Source: an uncultured Pelagibacteraceae bacterium (GTDB lineage Bacteria; Pseudomonadota; Alphaproteobacteria; Pelagibacterales; Pelagibacteraceae). Taken from it: 50,354 nt of DNA. The position numbers and the translations under genes were made by a program. This document shows positions 1 through 9,822 of the stretch, piece after piece. The first letter of the stretch is position 1, and each line of letters begins with the position of its first letter. The stretch spans positions 1-50,354 of the forward strand of contig CACFKF010000006.1 of assembly GCA_902566775.1 (NCBI GenBank), read 5' to 3'. The notes under the pieces are model-generated. The model was not told the origin of the DNA. It saw only the letters and a list, made by a program, of their open reading frames with translations, and ran no database searches.

Positions 1-61
1 TTATTAAAGCTTTAGCTAAAGTAAGGCTAATTAAACCATCTCCTATTAAACATATATTCAT
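1..61 (-). CDS. N-terminus of probable FAD-dependent ubiquinone hydroxylase (UbiH/VisC type), cut by window edge
   Basis: Only the first 20 codons are present, reading leftwards from an ATG at 59-61. The peptide MNICLIGDGLISLTLAKALI has the hydrophobic strand, glycine-rich turn and helix of a Rossmann dinucleotide-binding start (I-G-D-G-x-x-x), as in FAD-dependent monooxygenases of the UbiH/COQ6 family. It is divergent from ftsK with a 64-base AT-rich gap. The fold is suggested by sequence; the UbiH assignment is an inference from this short stretch, and another FAD or NAD enzyme is possible. Confidence 0.5.
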   Translation of the reverse strand, partial: MNICLIGDGLISLTLAKALI

Positions 62-125
62 AATTAAAATTTAATTTTAACAACAATTATTAAATGATAC
101 AAAGTGATAAATTTGATTCATCTTT

Positions 126-2210
126 ATGGAAATAAAAAAAATATTAGAAAATACATCAAATTTTCTTATTAAAAGGTTCATTGAAGTATTAGGTTTGTTG
201 ATTTCAATTTTGTCGGTACTTTTGTTAATAGCTTTATTAAGTTATTCACCAGAGGATCCAAATTTTTTATTTCCTGATAATACTGAAATAAATAACATAT
301 TGGGATCTAGAGGAAGTTTCATTTCTGATTTATTTTTTCAATCAGTTGGATTAATTTCAGTCTTAATTTCTATAACACTTTTTATAACTGGTAGTAATAT
401 TATTAGAACAAAAAAATTATTGCTATTACTTCAAAATATTTTCTATTTAACTTTATATGCAATCTTAGGTTCTTTGTTTTTTTCAGTTTATTACCCTGAA
501 TCTTTTTGGTTATCCATTAATGGAAATGGAGGATTTGTAGGAAAATTATTAAGTGAATCGTTTTTAATTTCTATAATAAATACTAACAGAGAAATTTTTT
601 ATTATTTACTGGGTATAATTGTTGTTATAATATTTTTTATTAGTATCAATTTCAACATTTTCTGGTTTTTTAGCTTGGTAAAAAAAATTATTTTTAAATT
701 TTTTTCACAAAAAAAGAAAATTTTGGGTGCTAATGAAGTAATTAATAATAAAATTGAAAATTTATCACCAATTCATAATAATCCTGTACAAGAAGATTTA
801 CCCTTTATTAATAATGAAAATACTAATAAAATAAAATTTAAATTACCCTCAATAGATTTCTTAAAGTCTCCATCCAAAGCTGAAAGAAAAAATAGTTTAA
901 ATGAGAACAATATTGATAAAGAGTTTTTGGAAAAAATTCTTTTAGATTTTGGAGTAGAGGGCAAAATTAAAAAAATAAGTCATGGTCCAGTTGTAAGTTT
1001 AAATGAATTTGAACCTGCCCCAGGAATTAAAGTTTCAAAAATAATTAATTTATCAGAAGATATTGCTCGTAATACTAGTTCAGAATCTGCTCGTATTTCT
1101 ACAATTCCAGGAAAAAATACAATCGGAATTGAAATTCCAAAATCCAGTAGGGAAAATGTTTATTTAAGTGAAATAATTTCTGAAAATAATTTTAATAATA
1201 AAAATAATAAATTACCAATGGCACTTGGAAAAGATATTTCTGGTTCACCAATTATAGGGGATCTGTCTTCAATGCCACACCTGCTAATTGCTGGAACTAC
1301 TGGATCGGGAAAATCAATTTGTATTAATACAATTATATTATCTTTATTGTACAGACATTCTCCTGAGAAATGTAAATTTATACTAATTGACCCGAAGATG
1401 TTAGAGCTTTCAACATATGAAGGAATTCCACACTTGCTATGTCCTGTTATAACCGAAGCAAAAAAAGCAGCATCTGTTCTTGGATGGGTAGTAAAAGAAA
1501 TGGAAAGTAGATATCGATTAATGACAAAAGAAGGTGTGAGAAATATTGATGGATATAATAAAAAACATAAATTACCAATGCCTTACATTGTTGTAATCGT
1601 TGATGAAATGTCCGATTTAATGCTGGTTGCAGGTAAAGAAATTGAAAATTACGTACAAAAACTTTCACAAATGGCAAGAGCAGCAGGAATCCATATAATA
1701 ATGGCTACGCAAAGACCTAGCGTTGATGTAATTACAGGAACAATAAAAGCAAACTTCCCTACGAGAATCTCTTTTCAAGTAACTTCAAAGATAGATAGCA
1801 GAACTGTTATAGGTGAACAAGGAGCAGAACAATTATTAGGAAAAGGCGATATGCTTTATATGTCTTCTGCAAATAAAATAGTAAGGATACATGCACCATA
1901 TGTATCAGAAAATGAAATTGAGAAAATTAATAATTTTTTAAGATCACAAGCTGAACCTAATTATGTAGATGAAATTCTGAATTTTGCAGATGAAAAAGAA
2001 ATGGGAGAAAATTTTTTGAGTGATGAAAATAAGGATGAATTATATGAAAAAGCTCTAGAAATAATAAAATCAGAAGGCAAAGCTTCTACTTCTTTTTTAC
2101 AAAGAAAGTTACAGATTGGTTATAATCGTGCTGCAAGGATTATTGATATGATGGAGGCAGAAGGGATAGTTAGTAAAGCAAACCATGTTGGAAAAAGAGA
2201 TGTTCTTTAA
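126..2210 (+). CDS. ftsK: DNA translocase FtsK
   Basis: FtsK is a membrane-anchored ATPase at the division septum that pumps chromosomal DNA and helps resolve terminus dimers. The first ~190 residues hold about four hydrophobic membrane segments, followed by a short Asn/Lys-rich linker (~200-260). The motor domain carries a Walker A motif (GTTGSGKS, ~389-396), a Walker B-like VIVDEMSDLM and the MATQRPSVDVITG segment. The C-terminal ~60 residues (from DELYEKAL) form the winged-helix gamma domain that reads KOPS. At 694 residues it is short for the family because the linker is small. Its stop codon overlaps the lolA start by one base, the usual alphaproteobacterial ftsK-lolA pairing. Confidence 0.97.
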   Translation: MEIKKILENTSNFLIKRFIEVLGLLISILSVLLLIALLSYSPEDPNFLFPDNTEINNILGSRGSFISDLFFQSVGLISVLISITLFITGSNIIRTKKLLLLLQNIFYLTLYAILGSLFFSVYYPESFWLSINGNGGFVGKLLSESFLISIINTNREIFYYLLGIIVVIIFFISINFNIFWFFSLVKKIIFKFFSQKKKILGANEVINNKIENLSPIHNNPVQEDLPFINNENTNKIKFKLPSIDFLKSPSKAERKNSLNENNIDKEFLEKILLDFGVEGKIKKISHGPVVSLNEFEPAPGIKVSKIINLSEDIARNTSSESARISTIPGKNTIGIEIPKSSRENVYLSEIISENNFNNKNNKLPMALGKDISGSPIIGDLSSMPHLLIAGTTGSGKSICINTIILSLLYRHSPEKCKFILIDPKMLELSTYEGIPHLLCPVITEAKKAASVLGWVVKEMESRYRLMTKEGVRNIDGYNKKHKLPMPYIVVIVDEMSDLMLVAGKEIENYVQKLSQMARAAGIHIIMATQRPSVDVITGTIKANFPTRISFQVTSKIDSRTVIGEQGAEQLLGKGDMLYMSSANKIVRIHAPYVSENEIEKINNFLRSQAEPNYVDEILNFADEKEMGENFLSDENKDELYEKALEIIKSEGKASTSFLQRKLQIGYNRAARIIDMMEAEGIVSKANHVGKRDVL

Positions 2211-2770
2211 TGTTGAAAAAAATTATTTCAATATCTTTTTTCTTATTTTTTTTAATTAAACCTTTATTTGCTTCAGTAGAAGATAAAATAATCAATAATT
2301 TAATTAAAATAAATAATCTTACTTTTAATTTTAAGCAAACAATTGGTGAAAAAACTGAAGAAGGAAATTGTACAATTGAATATCCAAAAAAAATTTTCTG
2401 TTTATACAATAATTACAACAAAAAAATTATGGTTTCTAACGGAAAATCTTTAGCAATTAAAAATCAAGTTAGTAATCAATATTATTTATACCCATTAAAA
2501 AAAACCCCTTTGGACTTAATTTTAGATAAAAATTTTTTGATAAATAAAATTAAAAATTTAGAAAGTAGAGTTGTAAATAACAAATATATTAATTTTACTA
2601 TAATTAATAATAATAACAAAATTAATATATTTTTTGACAGAAAAACTTTAAATTTAATTGGGTGGCAAACAGAAGATATTTACCAAAATTTAGTAATTAC
2701 ATATATTTACAAAATAAAATATAACCAAAAAATTGATAAAAACTTATTTAAATTACCTGAAATGAATTAA
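2210..2770 (+). CDS. lolA: Outer-membrane lipoprotein carrier LolA
   Basis: LolA is a periplasmic chaperone that takes lipoproteins from LolCDE to the outer membrane. The 186-residue product starts with a clear signal peptide (Lys-Lys, then a Phe/Leu/Ile-rich core ending near LFA-SVED). The mature part alternates short hydrophobic strands, with a central KFLIDKNF-like segment and a late GWQTEDIYQN segment as in LolA half-barrels. It is translationally coupled to ftsK. The stop overlaps the stop of the convergent GNAT-like gene in the shared bases TTAA. Confidence 0.85.
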   Translation: MLKKIISISFFLFFLIKPLFASVEDKIINNLIKINNLTFNFKQTIGEKTEEGNCTIEYPKKIFCLYNNYNKKIMVSNGKSLAIKNQVSNQYYLYPLKKTPLDLILDKNFLINKIKNLESRVVNNKYINFTIINNNNKINIFFDRKTLNLIGWQTEDIYQNLVITYIYKIKYNQKIDKNLFKLPEMN

Positions 2771-3279
2771 GCTGATTTAATGTTTACTGTTTCGGTATTA
2801 TAAATTTTCATGCCCCTAGATAAATAATTTTTTAATGCATTTTTGTGATCTAAAGAACAAGTGTGTACCCATACTCTCTTAACATGAAAAGAAAAAGATA
2901 TTTTAATTGCTTCTGTTAGCATGTAGCCACCAAGTTTTTTATACATATATTCTTTTAATAAACCAAAATAAGCAATTTCTACTTCGGATTTTTCTTTGTG
3001 ATAAACAAGTTCAAAAAACCCAGCTATATTTTCACAATCTTTTAAAACAAAAGTAAATACGCTTGAATTAGAGACATAATCTATCCATTTTTTATCATCC
3101 CAAGTCAATCTATCATTCCATTGATGGTTTTTACCTATTTGTTTATAAAAAAATTTATTTAATTGAAAATCTTCAGAAGAAACTTTTTTAACAATGTATT
3201 TATCATTTGGTTTTTTTTTATGTTTTAATTCGTTTAAAGATTTTATTTCTAAATAATTTCTAAGTATTTTTTCGATCAT
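2767..3279 (-). CDS. GNAT-like N-acetyltransferase
   Basis: The protein has 170 residues. The central region (~85-140) reads like a GNAT fold: a strand GFFELVYH, a strand EVEIAYFGL, a pyrophosphate-loop region KKLGGYMLTEAI, a strand RVWVHTCSLDHKNAL and the NYLSRGMKIY end typical of acetyl-CoA transferases. The substrate is unknown. It is the last gene of the his-HIT series, and its ATG overlaps the end of the HIT gene by 4 bases, so it is probably co-transcribed. GNAT membership is by motif reading only. Confidence 0.65.
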   Translation of the reverse strand: MIEKILRNYLEIKSLNELKHKKKPNDKYIVKKVSSEDFQLNKFFYKQIGKNHQWNDRLTWDDKKWIDYVSNSSVFTFVLKDCENIAGFFELVYHKEKSEVEIAYFGLLKEYMYKKLGGYMLTEAIKISFSFHVKRVWVHTCSLDHKNALKNYLSRGMKIYNTETVNIKSA

Positions 3280-3641
3280 TGAACCATCTTACCAACTTTT
3301 TCACCGCCAAATAAATGAAAATGAAGATGGGGAACTTCTTGACCTCCGTCTTCACTAATATTTGCTAAGGCTCTGTATCCTTTTCCAGTATCTACTGATA
3401 TTCCCAACTTTTTTGCAACTAAATTTATACCTTTTAACAATCCAACCATTTCATCAGCTGAGGCGTTGGAACTAAAGTCATCTAAATCCACATATTTTCC
3501 TTTTGGTATTACCAAGGCGTGAATTTTTTTTTGTGGACTTATATCATGGAAAGATAAAACAAATTCATCCTCATATATTTTATTGCATGGAATTTCACCT
3601 CTAAGAATCTTGGCAAATATATTATTGTCGTCGTAACTCAT
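3276..3641 (-). CDS. HIT-family nucleotide hydrolase (HinT-like)
   Basis: This 121-residue histidine-triad protein carries VPHLHFHLFGG near the C-terminus, matching the H-x-H-x-H catalytic triad of purine nucleoside phosphoramidases. The N-terminal FAKILRGEIPCNKIYEDE and the central ALVIPKGKYVDLDDF are also typical of HinT. It overlaps hisE by 4 bases and sits in the histidine operon, an arrangement seen in other Alphaproteobacteria. The cellular substrate is not shown by sequence. Confidence 0.9.
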   Translation of the reverse strand: MSYDDNNIFAKILRGEIPCNKIYEDEFVLSFHDISPQKKIHALVIPKGKYVDLDDFSSNASADEMVGLLKGINLVAKKLGISVDTGKGYRALANISEDGGQEVPHLHFHLFGGEKVGKMVQ

Positions 3642-3910
3642 TTTTTTCTTTTGTTAAGTTCTTCCATTACCTCTTCAATTTTAATATCACTAGCTTCAAG
3701 ATACACGATTAAATGATAAAAAACATCTGCAGCTTCATGAATTTTATTTGTATTATTTTCAACTGCTTCTATTAATTCATTTATTTCCTCTAATACCTTT
3801 TCTTTACTTAAAGATTTATTTCCAAGTAATTTATTAGTATATGAACCTTCCGCTGGATTATTTTTTCTTTCTCGGGTAAGTTTAAGAAGGCTTTCTAATG
3901 CATCTAACAT
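3638..3910 (-). CDS. hisE: Phosphoribosyl-ATP pyrophosphatase HisE
   Basis: HisE hydrolyses phosphoribosyl-ATP to phosphoribosyl-AMP, the second step of histidine synthesis. The 90-residue all-helical protein shows the MazG-like metal-binding pattern EEINELIEAVEN followed by HEAADVFYHLIVYL, with the acidic E-x-x-E and E-x-x-D positions. It is a stand-alone HisE, not fused to HisI. It lies one base after the hisF stop and overlaps the HIT gene. No hisI is present in this window. Confidence 0.93.
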   Translation of the reverse strand: MLDALESLLKLTRERKNNPAEGSYTNKLLGNKSLSKEKVLEEINELIEAVENNTNKIHEAADVFYHLIVYLEASDIKIEEVMEELNKRKK

Positions 3911-3911
3911 A

Positions 3912-4667
3912 TCAAATTCTAACAGGTATTCCTTTTGAGTCCAAATATTCCTTAGCTTCTTTTACAGAGTATTTTCCATAATGAAATATGGATGCTGCTA
4001 AAACAGCACTAGCATTTCCTAGTTTAATGCCTTCCACTAAATGATCTAAATTACCAACTCCACCAGAAGCTATCAAAGGTATATTAACTTTGGATGATAT
4101 ATTTGACATTAAATCGATATCATATCCAACTTGAGTTCCATCTCTATCCATTGAAGTTACTAATAATTCTCCAGCACCATTATCTTCCATTTTTTTTGCG
4201 AATTCTATTGCCTCTATTCCTGTGTTATTTCTTCCACCATGGGTAAAAATTTCCCATTTATCACCATTTTTTTTTGCATCTATTGCAACAACAATGCATT
4301 GTGAGCCAAATTTTTTTGAACTCTCAGCAACAACTTCTACGTTCTGAACTGCTGCTGTATTAATTGAAACTTTATCAGCCCCACAATTTAATAATTTATT
4401 AATATCATCAACACTTCTAACACCTCCTCCAACTGTTAAAGGCACAAAACATTTTTTAGATGTTTTCTCCACAACATCATAAATAGTCTCTCTGTTTTCA
4501 TTTGAAGCTGTAATATCTAAAAAGCAGATTTCGTCTGCCCCTCCTTCGCTATAAATTTTAGCTTGTTCAACAGGGTCACCTGCATCCTTTAAATCTACAA
4601 AGTTAATTCCTTTAACAACTCGTCCATTTTTAACATCTAAACAGGGAATTATTCTATTTTTAAGCAT
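3912..4667 (-). CDS. hisF: Imidazole glycerol phosphate synthase cyclase subunit HisF
   Basis: HisF uses ammonia delivered by HisH to convert PRFAR into imidazole glycerol phosphate and AICAR. The 251-residue beta/alpha barrel has the catalytic Asp in [14 protein letters not shown] at the N-terminus and the second in [15 protein letters not shown], with phosphate-binding loops TVGGGVRS and IASGGVGN. The start overlaps the end of hisA by 8 bases, indicating coupled translation in the order hisB-hisH-hisA-hisF-hisE. Confidence 0.97.
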   Translation of the reverse strand: MLKNRIIPCLDVKNGRVVKGINFVDLKDAGDPVEQAKIYSEGGADEICFLDITASNENRETIYDVVEKTSKKCFVPLTVGGGVRSVDDINKLLNCGADKVSINTAAVQNVEVVAESSKKFGSQCIVVAIDAKKNGDKWEIFTHGGRNNTGIEAIEFAKKMEDNGAGELLVTSMDRDGTQVGYDIDLMSNISSKVNIPLIASGGVGNLDHLVEGIKLGNASAVLAASIFHYGKYSVKEAKEYLDSKGIPVRI

Positions 4668-5382
4668 CTATTTCTTTTGCAAGTTCATCTAATTTTATAT
4701 CATCATCATATATAGCTTTACCAACTATTATACCTTCAATATTTTTATTTAATCCTTTTGCTTTTTTAACATCATCAATTGAAGAAACTCCTCCGGAAAT
4801 AACTACTGAACAATTAGATATTTCTGCAATTTTTTCTGTTTCTTCAAAATTGGGACTTGACTTGGTCCCATCCCTATTAATATCAGTATATATTAATCTA
4901 CTAACACCATAATCATTAACTTCTTTTAAAAAATCTAAAGTCAATTGATTCGAATTTTCTTTCCATCCAGATACGGAAAGGTATCCATCTTTTGAATCTA
5001 AGCCTAAGGCAATTTTGTTTTGAAATTTTGAACAAGCTTTTTTTAAAAAATTTTTATCTTTTATTGCTGCACTTCCTAAAATTACTTTTTCAACACCTAC
5101 ATCAGTATATTTTTTAATACTTTCAAAGGTTCTAACTCCTCCACCTATTTCAATTTTTAAATCAAATTTTGAAACTATTTTCTCAATTATATCCAAATTT
5201 ACTGTCTCTCCAGTTAAAGCTCCGTCTAAATCAACTATGTGTAAATTTTTAAAACCATGAACTTTGTATTTGCCTGCTTGATCAATTGGAGATGTTTCAT
5301 ACTCAGTTTTATTATTAAAATCCCCTTTGACTAACCTCACGCATTTTCTATCTTTAATGTCTATAGCTGGAAATATCTTCAT
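4660..5382 (-). CDS. hisA: ProFAR isomerase HisA
   Basis: HisA isomerises the ProFAR aminoaldose to the PRFAR aminoketose. The 240-residue barrel begins [19 protein letters not shown] with the catalytic Asp at residue 8, and the second Asp lies in [15 protein letters not shown]. Phosphate-binding loops EIGGGVRT and VISGGVSS resemble those of the neighbouring HisF, as expected for the homologous pair. It follows the hisH stop directly, with no gap. Confidence 0.96.
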   Translation of the reverse strand: MKIFPAIDIKDRKCVRLVKGDFNNKTEYETSPIDQAGKYKVHGFKNLHIVDLDGALTGETVNLDIIEKIVSKFDLKIEIGGGVRTFESIKKYTDVGVEKVILGSAAIKDKNFLKKACSKFQNKIALGLDSKDGYLSVSGWKENSNQLTLDFLKEVNDYGVSRLIYTDINRDGTKSSPNFEETEKIAEISNCSVVISGGVSSIDDVKKAKGLNKNIEGIIVGKAIYDDDIKLDELAKEIDA

Positions 5383-6009
5383 TTATAAATTTATAAAGTT
5401 TTCAATTATTTGTAAGCCTATTTTATCACTTTTCTCTGGGTGAAATTGAGTTCCAAAGAGATTTTCTTTTTCTACAGAACAAACAATATTTGTTGAATAA
5501 TCTGTTGTTGCTGAGATTACATTTTTATCTTCTGGAATAAATTCATAGCTGTGCACGAAATACATGTGTGAGTTATTTTCTATATCTTTAAAAATCTTGC
5601 TTTCTTTAACTATATTTATTTGGTTCCAACCAATGTGAGGAAGTTTATATTTTCCATTTTGATTATCTATTTTAGAAACTTTTCCTGATATCCAGCCTAA
5701 CCCTTTAGTTTCCGTTTCTTCATAACCAATATCTGCAAACATTTGTAAACCTACACAAATCCCAAGAAGAGGTTTTTTGTTGTTTATTGCAAATTCATTT
5801 AGAGTATCTGCTAAACCACTAATATTGTTTAAAGCATCTACACAACTTTTAAATGATCCCTGCCCTGGTAAAACCACCTTATCGCTTGATTTAATTTTAT
5901 TTAAATCTGAAGTTACTTCGATATTTACTTTTTCTTTAACAACTTCCTTAAAAGAGTTTATTACAGAGCTAATATTGCCCGAGTTATAGTCAACAATTGT
6001 GACATTCAT
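5383..6009 (-). CDS. hisH: Imidazole glycerol phosphate synthase glutaminase subunit HisH
   Basis: HisH hydrolyses glutamine and channels ammonia into HisF. This 208-residue class I amidotransferase has the nucleophile elbow LLGICVGLQMF (Cys in G-x-C-x-G), an oxyanion region VLPGQGSFKSC, and the His/Glu of the triad in FGTQFHPEKS near the C-terminus. It lies between hisB (5-base gap) and hisA (abutting) in the his operon. Confidence 0.96.
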   Translation of the reverse strand: MNVTIVDYNSGNISSVINSFKEVVKEKVNIEVTSDLNKIKSSDKVVLPGQGSFKSCVDALNNISGLADTLNEFAINNKKPLLGICVGLQMFADIGYEETETKGLGWISGKVSKIDNQNGKYKLPHIGWNQINIVKESKIFKDIENNSHMYFVHSYEFIPEDKNVISATTDYSTNIVCSVEKENLFGTQFHPEKSDKIGLQIIENFINL

Positions 6010-6014
6010 TAAAT

Positions 6015-6605
6015 TTATAAAGAACCTTTGGTAGAAGGTATTACTTTTTTATTTTTTGGATCTATTTCTAGTGCTGCTCTCAATGATCTGGCCAATCCCT
6101 TAAAACATGACTCAACTTTATGATGACTATTATCCCCATACAAATTCTCAATATGCAGAGTTATTCCAGCAGCTTGTGAAAAAGCTTGAAACCATTCTTT
6201 GAACAACTCTGTATCCATCTCTCCAAGTTTTTCTACTTTTAAATCTACTTTCCAAATTAAATATGGTCTATTAGACACATCAACTGCAACTCTAGTTAAT
6301 GTTTCATCCATTGGAATCATTGCATGCGCATATCTTTTTATTCCAATAAATTTTTTAGAAGCTTTTTTTAAACATTCTCCAATAGCAATTCCAGTATCTT
6401 CGGTGGTATGATGAAGATCAATATGTGTATCGCCTTTTGCTTTAACATTTAAATCAATAGAAGAATGTTTTGATAGCTGTTCAAGCATATGATTAAGAAA
6501 TCCTATGCCTGTATCAATTTTATATTTTCCTCTACCATCAATGTTTAGTTCTACACTGATACTGGTTTCTTTTGTTTTTCTCAAAATTTTTGCTTTTCTG
6601 CTCAT
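6015..6605 (-). CDS. hisB: Imidazoleglycerol-phosphate dehydratase HisB
   Basis: HisB dehydrates imidazole glycerol phosphate to imidazole acetol phosphate. The 196-residue monofunctional form shows both metal-binding motifs of the internally duplicated fold: [16 protein letters not shown] around residues 70-85 and [16 protein letters not shown] near residue 160. It lacks the HisN phosphatase domain of the enterobacterial fusion. It is the first gene of the his run, and a 94-base gap separates it from divergent hslV. Confidence 0.96.
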   Translation of the reverse strand: MSRKAKILRKTKETSISVELNIDGRGKYKIDTGIGFLNHMLEQLSKHSSIDLNVKAKGDTHIDLHHTTEDTGIAIGECLKKASKKFIGIKRYAHAMIPMDETLTRVAVDVSNRPYLIWKVDLKVEKLGEMDTELFKEWFQAFSQAAGITLHIENLYGDNSHHKVESCFKGLARSLRAALEIDPKNKKVIPSTKGSL

Positions 6606-6662
6606 TATAATTTTGTAGGTATATATATATTAGTTAATTATATCAATAATTCCGATCAAGCT

Positions 6663-6690
6663 CTTGAAGTATTAAAATTCATATCCATCT
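6663..6690 (+). promoter_or_regulatory. sigma32 (RpoH)-like heat-shock promoter of hslVU
   Basis: A -35 element CTTGAA (6663-6668) is followed after exactly 14 bases by ATCCATCT (6683-6690), matching CCATNT of the enterobacterial sigma32 -10 (CCCCATNT). hslVU is a classical heat-shock operon. The predicted start at about 6697 leaves only some 3 bases before the ATG at 6700, and no Shine-Dalgarno sequence is visible there, so the message may be essentially leaderless. Motifs are seen; function is inferred. Confidence 0.55.
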
Positions 6691-6699
6691 ATATAAGCT

Positions 6700-7239
6700 A
6701 TGAGCGATAATGTAAAATGGCATGGAACCACAATTGTTCTAGTTAGAAAGAACAATGAAGTTGTTGTTGCTGGAGATGGCCAAGTAAGTATGGGAAATAC
6801 CGTAATCAAAAGCACTGCTACAAAAGTTAGAAAGATTGAGAAAAGAAATGTGATTGCTGGTTTTGCAGGGTCAACAGCAGATGCTTTAACATTATTTGAA
6901 AGACTAGAGGCAAAATTAGAAAAGCACGCAGGAAATTTAACTAGAGCTGCCGTTGAATTGGCAAAGGACTGGCGAACCGATAAGTATCTTAGACGATTAG
7001 AAGCTTTAATGGCAATAGGAGACAAGGAAAAAAGTTTTATAATTTCAGGAACAGGAGATGTTCTAGAGCCAGAAGATAATGTAATTGGTATAGGATCTGG
7101 AGGAAATTATGCTCTGGCTGCTGCTAAAGTTTTAATGGATACAGATATATCTGCTGAAGAAGTTGCAAGAAAAGCAATCAAAGTTGCTTCTGATATATGT
7201 GTTTACACTAACAATAATATAAAAATTGAAAAAATTTAA
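6700..7239 (+). CDS. hslV: ATP-dependent protease proteolytic subunit HslV
   Basis: HslV (ClpQ) forms the double-hexameric threonine protease chamber that degrades proteins unfolded by HslU. A short propeptide (MSDNVKWHG) precedes the expected catalytic Thr in TTIVLVRK, followed by [11 protein letters not shown] and the later [11 protein letters not shown] segment. The 179-residue length is normal. Start choice is firm because the next Met is well inside the mature enzyme, although no ribosome-binding site precedes the ATG. The stop overlaps the hslU start by one base. Confidence 0.97.
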   Translation: MSDNVKWHGTTIVLVRKNNEVVVAGDGQVSMGNTVIKSTATKVRKIEKRNVIAGFAGSTADALTLFERLEAKLEKHAGNLTRAAVELAKDWRTDKYLRRLEALMAIGDKEKSFIISGTGDVLEPEDNVIGIGSGGNYALAAAKVLMDTDISAEEVARKAIKVASDICVYTNNNIKIEKI

Positions 7240-8609
7240 TGGAAAAATCAAACGTAGCTTCACTTGTACCCAAGGATAAGAAACGTAATGAAAAAAATTC
7301 TTTTATTAGTTCTTTATCACCTAGAGAAATAGTCTCTGAACTAGATAGATATGTAGTTGGACAAAATAAAGCTAAAAGAGCAGTTGCTATTGCCTTAAGA
7401 AATAGATGGAGAAGGCAAGCTTTAAAAGGTGATATGAAAGATGAAGTATTACCAAAAAACATCTTAATGATTGGTCCAACAGGAGTTGGTAAAACAGAAA
7501 TATCAAGACGTTTGTCTAAACTCGCAGAAGCACCATTTGTTAAAGTTGAAGCTACTCGTTTCACTGAAGTTGGATATGTTGGAAGGGATGTTGAACAAAT
7601 AGTAAGAGATCTTTTAGAAATTGCAATCGCAATGGAAAAGGTAAAAAAAAGAAAAGAAGTTTTTGCTAAAGCTCAAAAACTCGCAGAAGAAAGAGTCTTG
7701 GATGCATTAGTAGGAAATAAAGCTAGCGTTGCAACTAGAGAAAGTTTTAGAAAAAGACTGAGAAGTGGTGATTTAGACAATAATGAAATTGAAATAGCTG
7801 TTAGCGAAAGTAACACCATGCCTTCATTTGAAATACCTGGTATGCCAGGAGCAAACGTGGGAATGATTAATATTAGTGAAATGCTTGGTAAATCAATGGG
7901 AAGTAAAGCTAAAAAGAAAAAAATGACAGTAAAAGAATCTCATGAAATACTTATTAATGAAGAATCAGATAAATTAATTGAAGAAGATAAAATTATAAAA
8001 TCAGCAAAAAATTCTACAGAAAATAATGGTATCGTTTTTTTAGACGAAATAGATAAGATTTCTGCAAGAACAGATCGTGTTGGTGGAGATGTTTCAAGAG
8101 AAGGGGTACAACGTGATTTATTACCATTAATTGAAGGAACAACTGTAAGCACAAAGTATGGACCAATAAAAACGGATCATATTTTATTTATTGCTTCTGG
8201 AGCTTTCCAGCTTGCAAAACCTTCTGATTTATTGCCCGAACTACAAGGGAGACTGCCAATAAGAGTGGAGCTAGACGCTTTAACAAGTGAAGATTTTAAA
8301 AGAATTCTTAAAGAACCAGATAATAGTTTGATAAAACAATATAAAGCATTACTCAGAACTGAAAATGTAGATTTAGAATTTTCTGATGATGGAATTGATA
8401 CAATTGCTAATCTTGCTACAGAAGTAAATTCTAGTGTTGAAAACATTGGAGCAAGAAGACTTCATACAATTATTGAAAAAGTGTTAGATGAAATCAGTTT
8501 TACCGCGACAGATAGAAGTGGCGAAAAATTAATTATTGACTCAAATTATGTTAAGAAAAATTTAGGTGAGTTAGTAAAAGATACTGATTTATCAAAATTT
8601 ATTCTTTAA
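7239..8609 (+). CDS. hslU: HslU ATPase subunit
   Basis: HslU (ClpY) is the AAA+ unfoldase partner of HslV. The 456-residue product has the N-terminal [23 protein letters not shown] region, Walker [10 protein letters not shown], the [11 protein letters not shown] pore loop, an intermediate I-domain, Walker [14 protein letters not shown], and the C-terminal sensor region [17 protein letters not shown]. It ends DLSKFIL, typical of the HslU tail that docks into HslV. Its 3' end overlaps the convergent FAH-family gene by 11 bases. Confidence 0.98.
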   Translation: MEKSNVASLVPKDKKRNEKNSFISSLSPREIVSELDRYVVGQNKAKRAVAIALRNRWRRQALKGDMKDEVLPKNILMIGPTGVGKTEISRRLSKLAEAPFVKVEATRFTEVGYVGRDVEQIVRDLLEIAIAMEKVKKRKEVFAKAQKLAEERVLDALVGNKASVATRESFRKRLRSGDLDNNEIEIAVSESNTMPSFEIPGMPGANVGMINISEMLGKSMGSKAKKKKMTVKESHEILINEESDKLIEEDKIIKSAKNSTENNGIVFLDEIDKISARTDRVGGDVSREGVQRDLLPLIEGTTVSTKYGPIKTDHILFIASGAFQLAKPSDLLPELQGRLPIRVELDALTSEDFKRILKEPDNSLIKQYKALLRTENVDLEFSDDGIDTIANLATEVNSSVENIGARRLHTIIEKVLDEISFTATDRSGEKLIIDSNYVKKNLGELVKDTDLSKFIL

Positions 8610-9396
8610 AATCAAAGCTAACAGTTCCAAGTTTTCCAAAATCTGCAGTAACTTTATCACCTTTAAAAATTGGAATAGCTTTTGTACAAGTGCCAGTAGT
8701 AACATAACAATTTTTAGGCAAAGTCTTACCAACTAAAGCTAAATTATTTATTAACCAAGTTAAAGAATTAATAGGATTTCCCATAACATTGCTTGCATTT
8801 CCATTCTCAATAAATTGTTCATTTATAAAAAGATCAACAGAGTGATCGTTAAAATTAATAAAATTTAATTCTCTTTCTTCATCACCATAAATCCAATGCG
8901 CATGAACAGCATTATCTGCAATTAAATTATTTACACCAACACTAGTCCAATCTTCATATCTGGAATCAACCAATTCAATAGAAGGTAAAACTGCTAAAAT
9001 AGACTCATAAACTGTACTGGGACTATAAGGTGCTCTTGAAACATCAAGTTCATCTTTCATCAGAAATGAAAATTCGGGTTCAACGAATGGACTAAAATAC
9101 TTACTTGTTTCAATTATAGTATTAGACTTAGATATATTATTAGAAAACATATTCCCAAAAAATGATTCTTTAATATTTAACTGAATTTTTGCCGCCTCGT
9201 TTGTACAGCCAATTTTTTTTCCAATTATTAAATTTTTTTTTTCCGAAAGATATTTTTGAGCTAACTTGTCTTGTATAGCATAAGCCTCTTGAATAGATTT
9301 TGGAGCACAATCATTTGGTAATTTTTTAATTCTTTTAATATTTATTCTACAATTGTACAAAATATCTGCAGCTTCATTTATTTTAGATTTTTCCAT
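8599..9396 (-). CDS. FAH-superfamily hydratase/hydrolase (2-oxopent-4-enoate hydratase-like)
   Basis: The 265-residue protein resembles the MhpD/HpaH branch of the fumarylacetoacetase family, Mg-dependent enzymes acting on 2-oxo acids. Supporting segments are [27 protein letters not shown], the metal-binding [23 protein letters not shown], the [15 protein letters not shown] loop and the [16 protein letters not shown] end. No degradation cluster surrounds it, so the substrate is unknown. It shares 11 bases with the convergent hslU end and leads into the Smr gene on the same strand. Confidence 0.8.
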   Translation of the reverse strand: MEKSKINEAADILYNCRINIKRIKKLPNDCAPKSIQEAYAIQDKLAQKYLSEKKNLIIGKKIGCTNEAAKIQLNIKESFFGNMFSNNISKSNTIIETSKYFSPFVEPEFSFLMKDELDVSRAPYSPSTVYESILAVLPSIELVDSRYEDWTSVGVNNLIADNAVHAHWIYGDEERELNFINFNDHSVDLFINEQFIENGNASNVMGNPINSLTWLINNLALVGKTLPKNCYVTTGTCTKAIPIFKGDKVTADFGKLGTVSFDFKE

Positions 9397-9405
9397 TTTT
9401 TTTTG

Positions 9406-9822
9406 TTATCTATTTTTTAGATAAATATAAAAAGCTCCTTGCCCACCATCTTTTATACTAGCACCTTCTATCTTTTTAATTATTTTCATCAAATATTGAT
9501 TTGATTTTATGTAATCTGGAACTGAATATTTTAAAATACTTAAATCTTCAGAAACATAAGGATTTTCTTTATTTTTAGATCTTAATCCTTTGCCGGTTAT
9601 AACCGTAATTATATTTACATCTTTTTCAAAACACTCAATTATAAATTTTTCTATAACTTGATTTGCAATTTTTATTGAAAATCCATGGAGATCTATAATC
9701 TTTTCAATTTTTTTTTTATCCTGATTCTTTTCTAAATTTAAATCTTTGTTAGACAATTTTTTATTGTTAGAAATAAAATTTTGCCAATCTTGTTTATCTT
9801 TTTCTGAAATTTTTTTATTCAA
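9406..9822 (-). CDS. Smr-domain protein
   Basis: The 138-residue protein has a charged Lys-rich N-terminus and a C-terminal Smr domain. The latter shows the IIDLHGFSIKIANQVIEKFI helix start, the VITGKGLRS loop and SVPDYI. Smr domains of this stand-alone type are nucleases or nucleic-acid binders. It is encoded directly after the Tim44-like gene with abutting ends. In Alphaproteobacteria Smr and Tim44-like genes commonly lie together near secB and the origin, which supports the call. Confidence 0.85.
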   Translation of the reverse strand: MNKKISEKDKQDWQNFISNNKKLSNKDLNLEKNQDKKKIEKIIDLHGFSIKIANQVIEKFIIECFEKDVNIITVITGKGLRSKNKENPYVSEDLSILKYSVPDYIKSNQYLMKIIKKIEGASIKDGGQGAFYIYLKNR

